From Chloroflexota bacterium (GTDB taxonomy: Bacteria > Chloroflexota > Limnocylindria > QHBO01), in assembly GCA_005879815.1 (NCBI GenBank), contig VBKA01000001.1:1-13945 (forward strand): 13,945 bases of DNA, read 5' to 3'. The notes beneath the pieces are model-generated. The model ran no database searches and had not been told where the DNA came from. It saw nothing but the letters and a program-made list of their open reading frames with translations. This document shows, in pieces, positions 12,611 through 13,945 of the stretch. Numbering within the stretch: position 1 is the stretch's first letter; each line of letters starts with the position of its first letter. Both the position numbers and the translations under genes were made by a program.

Positions 12611-13903
12611 TCAGGGAAGGTAGAGGCGCGGGTTCACCGGCTGGTCGTTGAACATGACCTGGAAGTGCAGGTGGCAGCCAGTTGCCCAGCCCGTGGCGCC
12701 CTCGTAGCCGATCAGGTCCCCCACATGCACCTGCTGCCCGACCGACACCACTTCGCTGGCCAGGTGCCAGTACCAGGTCTGGAGGCGCTGGCTGTGACCG
12801 ATGATCACCCCGATCGCGGTGTCACCCCACTCCGCCTTTGGGCGGCCATCGGCGAGCACCACGCCGTCAGCCGCGGCGTAGATCTTGCCCCCGCACATGG
12901 GCCGGTAGTAGGCGATGTCGATCCCGCGGTGGAAGAACTCGTAGATCGTCGGCCCGAACTCCTGGGTGACCACGAAGTCCCCGATAAGCGGCCACGCAAA
13001 TCGCCCGTGATAGGCGATGTCCAGCGTTAGCGCCTGCTCCTTCAGGCGGGCGACGAGCTCGGCCTGGCCCGCGACCGCTTCCTCCTGTGCGGCGATCAGG
13101 CGCCGATACGCATCCGCGTCGCGGGCGGCCGCGGCGAGCTGCGCCTGCTGATCCGCCTGGAGCTTCCGTAGCTTGATCTGCTTCCCCGCCAAGGCGACTC
13201 GCGCCGCGTCGAGCTGCGCCTGCTGCACGCTGAGCTCCCGTGCCCGCGCCTTGGCCTCCCGGGCCAGCCCGCTGTAGATCGCGCGACCGTCATGCAGCGT
13301 CGACCGGCGCACCTCGAGCTGGTCGCGAGCCACGCGAATCTCGTCGGCCAGCGTCCGATCGGCATCGCTCAGTGCGAGCATGTCGCCCAGCTCGCGCGCC
13401 GTGTCGGCGAAGGACTCCGAGGAAAGGATCACCTCCAGGATCGAGACCTGGCTCTGGGCGTACGCGTGCCGCAGGTGATCCTGGAGGAGTGACTCGCGGG
13501 AAGCCAGCGCTTCCTGGTTGTGGTCGATCTGGACCTTCACCGCCGCGAGGTCGCGCGACAGGGTGCCCAGCTGGGCTCGATCAGCGGCCAGCTCCGCTCG
13601 GGACTGCGCCAGCTGGTCGCCCAGGAACTGCAGCTGGGCCTCGGCGTCCGCGATCGCCACGCCCACCGCGGAGAGGTCGCCGCGCAGCTGCTGCAGGCTT
13701 GCCCCAAGGCTGGCCTGGTCGGCGAGCAGCGAAGCGAGCTGGCCGCGCTGTCGGTCGAGCTCCGCCTGCAGCTGCCGCTGCTGGGCGATCGCGCCGTTGA
13801 CATCCGGATCCTCGGCGTGCGCCGGTACGGCGCCTCGAGGCAGGAGCGCGACGGCAAGGAGGAGCGCGAGCGCCAGGATCACTCGGCGCCGGACGGTCGA
13901 CAT
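12611..13903 (-). CDS. Secreted M23 (LytM) endopeptidase with coiled coil, EnvC-like
   Basis: This 430-aa exported protein cuts peptidoglycan cross-bridges or stems. Its signal peptide (1-30, ending PAHA/ED) is followed by long heptad-rich coiled coil from about 38-145 and 180-295, rich in Gln, Ala, Leu and Arg. The C-terminal M23 domain (about 300-430) keeps every zinc and catalytic position: H325 and D329 in FHRGIDIAY, H380 in YWHLASE, and H411 and H413 in CHLHFQV. It is therefore expected to be active itself, unlike the degenerate regulators EnvC and NlpD. The architecture resembles FtsX-linked hydrolases used in cell division. ATG 13903 follows AAGGAGG. The PBP gene starts 53 nt after the stop, in the same direction, suggesting a shared role in wall growth. 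Confidence 0.93.
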   Translation of the reverse strand: MSTVRRRVILALALLLAVALLPRGAVPAHAEDPDVNGAIAQQRQLQAELDRQRGQLASLLADQASLGASLQQLRGDLSAVGVAIADAEAQLQFLGDQLAQSRAELAADRAQLGTLSRDLAAVKVQIDHNQEALASRESLLQDHLRHAYAQSQVSILEVILSSESFADTARELGDMLALSDADRTLADEIRVARDQLEVRRSTLHDGRAIYSGLAREAKARARELSVQQAQLDAARVALAGKQIKLRKLQADQQAQLAAAARDADAYRRLIAAQEEAVAGQAELVARLKEQALTLDIAYHGRFAWPLIGDFVVTQEFGPTIYEFFHRGIDIAYYRPMCGGKIYAAADGVVLADGRPKAEWGDTAIGVIIGHSQRLQTWYWHLASEVVSVGQQVHVGDLIGYEGATGWATGCHLHFQVMFNDQPVNPRLYLP

Positions 13904-13906
13904 GCG

Positions 13907-13913
13907 CCTCCTT
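13907..13913 (-). promoter_or_regulatory. Strong Shine-Dalgarno of the M23 gene
   Basis: AAGGAGG followed by CGC and ATG fixes the start at 13903. The 3-nt spacer is short but equals that of the ABC ATPase. This gene thus uses a leadered mRNA, unlike pncB, glgC and the PBP gene. Its promoter is not visible in the remaining 32 bases to the window edge. Confidence 0.7.
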
Positions 13914-13945
13914 CGGTTTCCGACCGATGTGCGACAACTGTCCGG

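Noticed and set aside
1..13945. Mobile element, phage, toxin-antitoxin, CRISPR or defence island
   Set aside because: No transposase, integrase, att-like repeats, regularly spaced repeats or defence-type proteins; all genes are metabolic, transport, DNA topology or cell wall, with uniform composition.

Overview
The window is very GC-rich and densely coding. Several starts are GTG, and genes are short-spaced or overlapping. The gene content (a class A penicillin-binding protein, a LytM/M23 hydrolase with a coiled coil, a GlgC with the variant SILSQVRAKPGVPFGG motif, an archaeal-type nicotinate phosphoribosyltransferase and a poxvirus-like topoisomerase IB) fits an environmental, GC-rich bacterium. 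Chloroflexota is my best guess (Limnocylindria/Ellin6529-like lineages), Actinobacteria-like second. This is inference from protein style only. I see no phage, transposase, tRNA, rRNA or CRISPR.

Layout. (1) Positions 1-327 are the only long stretch without a convincing gene; it holds a 32-bp imperfect dyad and some hairpins. (2) Positions 328-2063 (minus) hold a two-gene ABC-2 exporter operon, ATPase then permease. (3) A 114-bp divergent promoter region separates it from a plus-strand set at 2178-4412: an ADP-ribose-pyrophosphatase-like Nudix hydrolase, a DUF421 membrane protein 3 nt later, and topoisomerase IB. (4) Topoisomerase converges on, and overlaps by 43 nt, the last gene of a long minus-strand series that runs from 13903 down to 4370. 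In transcription order this is M23 endopeptidase, class A PBP, glgC, a YbjN-like protein, a membrane-anchored peptidase-MA-like protein with a damaged active site, nicotinate phosphoribosyltransferase, and a small TPR protein.

Functional reading. M23 hydrolase plus PBP form a cell-wall pair (cutting and synthesis). GlgC makes ADP-glucose for glycogen. It is fused by start/stop overlaps (GTGA, ATGA) to two poorly characterised proteins, which is the most system-like arrangement in the window. Nicotinate phosphoribosyltransferase feeds NAD synthesis, and the Nudix enzyme would hydrolyse ADP-ribose or a related nucleotide sugar.

Most worth a second look: the HQxxH (instead of HExxH) motif in the peptidase-like protein; an Ala-Gln hexanucleotide-repeat insertion inside the PBP glycosyltransferase domain; a recurrent TANNNT box 6-8 nt upstream of three starts that lack a Shine-Dalgarno, suggesting leaderless mRNAs; and the glgC-YbjN-pseudopeptidase overlap operon. 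I do not see a clear-cut new defence or mobile system.
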